The notes beneath the pieces are model-generated. The model was not told where the DNA came from. It saw only the letters and a program-made list of their open reading frames with translations, and searched no databases. 35,173 nt of DNA, taken from the NCBI GenBank assembly GCA_016868475.1, contig VGGU01000015.1, positions 1 to 35,173 of the forward strand, given 5' to 3'. Source of the stretch: Bacteroidota bacterium (lineage in GTDB: Bacteria > Bacteroidota > Bacteroidia > Chitinophagales > Chitinophagaceae). Positions 33,364 to 35,173 of the stretch are shown one piece after another. Within the stretch, counting starts at the first letter, position 1. Each line of letters starts with the position of its first letter. The translations under genes and the position numbers were made by a program.

Positions 33364-34065
33364 TCAGAGCACCTGTGCTTGATCCGAAACATTTGAATTA
33401 GTAGTTCCGGTAACAGGAAGTTCCTGTGATTCTTTTCTAATCAATTTTTGCTGGAATAAAAAAAGAATAATTACGCCAACAGAAATGGAGGCATCAGCAA
33501 TATTGAAAATGGGACTAAAAAATTCAAAAGCATTATTCCCAACAAATGGAACCCAACCGGGAAAATGACCTTGAATTATTGGAAAGTATAACATATCCAC
33601 TACGCTACCGTGTAAAAGAGAGGAGTAGCCCGTTGTTGAAAATTGAGCAATACCGGTGTATCCAATATAGTCATTGAGAATAGGGCTGTAATGCAATCCT
33701 TTGTCAAAGATCACTCCATAAAAAAGACTATCAATTAAATTTCCAACGGCTCCGGCGTATATCAATCCTGCGCAAATCAAAAAACCAAAAGTGTATTTCA
33801 CTCTGATAAATTTTCCCAAATACCAGGCACCAACAACTACGGCCACTAATCTAAACAAGGTAAGAATAGCCTTGCCTGTTTCGTTTCCAAATTTCCATCC
33901 CCAAGCCATTCCCGGGTTTTCTATAAAATGCAAACGAAACCAATCCATTCCAAATACACGAACAATTTCACCGGTGGGATGGTAAAGTTTAACCCAAAAC
34001 TTTAGACACTGATCAGCCGCCAATATCAGGAAGATCAAAAGAACTAGTTGGTTTTTCTTAGACAT
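33364..34065 (-). CDS. lspA: Lipoprotein signal peptidase (signal peptidase II)
   Basis: An inner-membrane aspartic protease that removes signal peptides from prolipoproteins, such as the haem lipoproteins in this window. The 233-residue protein has four hydrophobic helices and the catalytic Asp112 (GAVGNLID) and Asp191 (FNIADASIS). The ENPGMAWG motif and Asp18-x3-Lys22 near the N-terminus are also present. About 79 residues separate the two aspartates, against about 20 in E. coli, because of an insertion containing YSPILNDYIGYTG and GYSSLLHG. Such long forms are typical of Bacteroidota. The start is 2 bp after the fumC stop, so the two are co-transcribed. Confidence 0.94.
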   Translation of the reverse strand: MSKKNQLVLLIFLILAADQCLKFWVKLYHPTGEIVRVFGMDWFRLHFIENPGMAWGWKFGNETGKAILTLFRLVAVVVGAWYLGKFIRVKYTFGFLICAGLIYAGAVGNLIDSLFYGVIFDKGLHYSPILNDYIGYTGIAQFSTTGYSSLLHGSVVDMLYFPIIQGHFPGWVPFVGNNAFEFFSPIFNIADASISVGVIILFLFQQKLIRKESQELPVTGTTNSNVSDQAQVL

Positions 34066-34067
34066 GC

Positions 34068-35173
34068 TTATTTTATTTTACCAACCATATTCTCCGGACG
34101 TACCCACTGGTCAAACTCTGCTTCGGTAACATAACCCAGTTGAATGGCCATTTGCTTTAGAGTAGTTCCCTGCTTATGTGCTTTTTGGGCAATCTCGGCA
34201 GCTTTGTAATAACCTATTTTAGTGTTCAATGCTGTGACCAACATTAAGGAATTGTCAACATGCTTTTTGATATTGGCTTGAATTGGTTCAATACCAACAG
34301 CGCACTTATCATTAAAGGACACACAACCCTCGCCAATCAATCGAGCACTGTGTAGGAAATTGTAAATCATTACCGGTTTGAACACATTCAATTCAAAGTG
34401 ACCAGATGCCCCACCGATATTAATCGCAACATCATTTCCCAATACTTGTGCAGCAATCATGGTGAGCGCCTCACATTGCGTGGGATTTACCTTACCCGGC
34501 ATAATGGAAGAACCAGGTTCGTTATCCGGAATAAATAGTTCGCCAATACCACTACGTGGTCCTGAAGAAAGCATGCGAACATCATTGGCAATTTTCATTA
34601 GACTAACAGCTACGGTTTTCAAGGCACCATGGGCCTCCACTATAGCATCGTGTGCAGCTAATGCCTCAAACTTATTCTCTGCTGTAATAAATGGGTAGCC
34701 GGTTAGTTTGGCAATATGCTTGGCTACGTTCTTATCGTAATCCTTTGGTGTATTGATTCCGGTGCCTACTGCTGTTCCTCCCAAGGCTAACTCGCGAAGA
34801 TGCGCTAATGAATTTTTAATGGCTTTTAACCCATGATCCAATTGGGATACATAACCGCTGAATTCCTGTCCTACTGTCAATGGCGTTGCATCCATAAAAT
34901 GCGTACGACCTATCTTGACAATTTTCATGAATTGCTTGCTTTTTTTAGCAAGTGTATCTCTTAATTTTTTTACACCCGGAATGGTGTTTTCTACGAGTAC
35001 GGTATAAGCTGCAATATGCATTGCAGTTGGAAAAGTATCGTTGGAAGACTGGGATTTATTAACGTCATCATTCGGATGAAGAAATTTTTCCTTATCGGTA
35101 AGCTTTCCACCTTTGAGTACATGTCCGCGATAGGCAATCACTTCGTTTACATTCATGTTGCTCTGTGTTCCAC
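34068..35173 (-). CDS. fumC: Class II fumarate hydratase (5' partial)
   Basis: Catalyses fumarate to L-malate hydration in the TCA cycle. The frame is open to the window edge, and the residues just before the internal ATG read [12 protein letters not shown], the conserved N-terminal FumC sequence, so the true start lies beyond 35173. Visible motifs are [39 protein letters not shown], and the superfamily signature [11 protein letters not shown]. The sequence [14 protein letters not shown], and C-terminal [19 protein letters not shown], fit fumarase better than aspartase. About 368 residues are present of an expected 460 or so. lspA follows immediately. Confidence 0.93.
   Translation of the reverse strand, partial: GTQSNMNVNEVIAYRGHVLKGGKLTDKEKFLHPNDDVNKSQSSNDTFPTAMHIAAYTVLVENTIPGVKKLRDTLAKKSKQFMKIVKIGRTHFMDATPLTVGQEFSGYVSQLDHGLKAIKNSLAHLRELALGGTAVGTGINTPKDYDKNVAKHIAKLTGYPFITAENKFEALAAHDAIVEAHGALKTVAVSLMKIANDVRMLSSGPRSGIGELFIPDNEPGSSIMPGKVNPTQCEALTMIAAQVLGNDVAINIGGASGHFELNVFKPVMIYNFLHSARLIGEGCVSFNDKCAVGIEPIQANIKKHVDNSLMLVTALNTKIGYYKAAEIAQKAHKQGTTLKQMAIQLGYVTEAEFDQWVRPENMVGKIK

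Noticed and set aside
1-35173. tRNA, rRNA, IS elements, att sites or phage genes
   Set aside because: I looked in the gaps and at gene content and found no cloverleaf, transposase, integrase or terminal inverted repeats.

Overview
The window comes from a member of the Bacteroidota, most likely a Chitinophagaceae-type bacterium (order Chitinophagales). Evidence: a secreted repeat protein with a type IX secretion (T9SS) C-terminal sorting domain, gldF-gldG, a fused murF-alr gene, a type-2-like IleRS, a DksA-like protein without zinc cysteines, DUF4920 and DUF5777 proteins, and many TAnnTTTG (-7) promoter boxes instead of E. coli-type -35/-10 promoters. Coding density is very high. No gap between genes exceeds about 200 bp, and I found no tRNA, rRNA, CRISPR array, insertion sequence or prophage.

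Layout. 1-2378: 3' part of a large secreted protein made of PKD-like repeats, one of which carries an inserted proprotein-convertase P domain, ending in a T9SS sorting domain and a clear terminator. 2444-4249: ruvB and an orphan OmpR-type response regulator. 4254-8287 (minus): a copper-type P-type ATPase translationally coupled to a RecQ helicase. 8362-10018: tsaE overlapping an alanine dehydrogenase-like gene. 10015-11428 (minus): lpxA and a lone small ABC ATPase. 11470-16002: an AraC-type regulator with a four-cysteine cluster, then a tight six-gene operon of exported proteins (two haem lipoproteins, an OB-fold protein, YceI, a DUF5777 barrel, DUF4920). 16068-20507: ileS and a histone H1-like/DksA-like fusion. 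20537-22320: a PhoD-like phosphatase and a convergent GNAT acetyltransferase. 22512-25244: acpP-fabF-rnc and a convergent methylmalonyl-CoA epimerase. 25367-27419: iscS-iscU-iscA. 27501-29981: gldF-gldG. 30003-33363: terC and murF-alr. 33364-35173 (minus): lspA and the 3' part of fumC.

Most of the window is housekeeping: DNA repair, Fe-S assembly, fatty acid and lipid A synthesis, peptidoglycan precursors, translation and lipoprotein maturation. The best candidate for an undescribed system is the regulator-plus-six-gene envelope operon at 11.5-16.0 kb. It combines lipoprotein haem carriers, a probable lipid/quinone-binding YceI protein, an outer-membrane barrel and two small exported domain proteins. 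Its function as an electron-transfer or redox-stress module is my inference. Other points worth a look are the P domain nested in a repeat, the GIHH signature in IleRS, the H1-DksA fusion with exact 45-bp repeats, an Asn at a normally acidic RNase III metal site, -7 boxes placed a few bases before start codons, and five convergent gene pairs with essentially no intergenic space.
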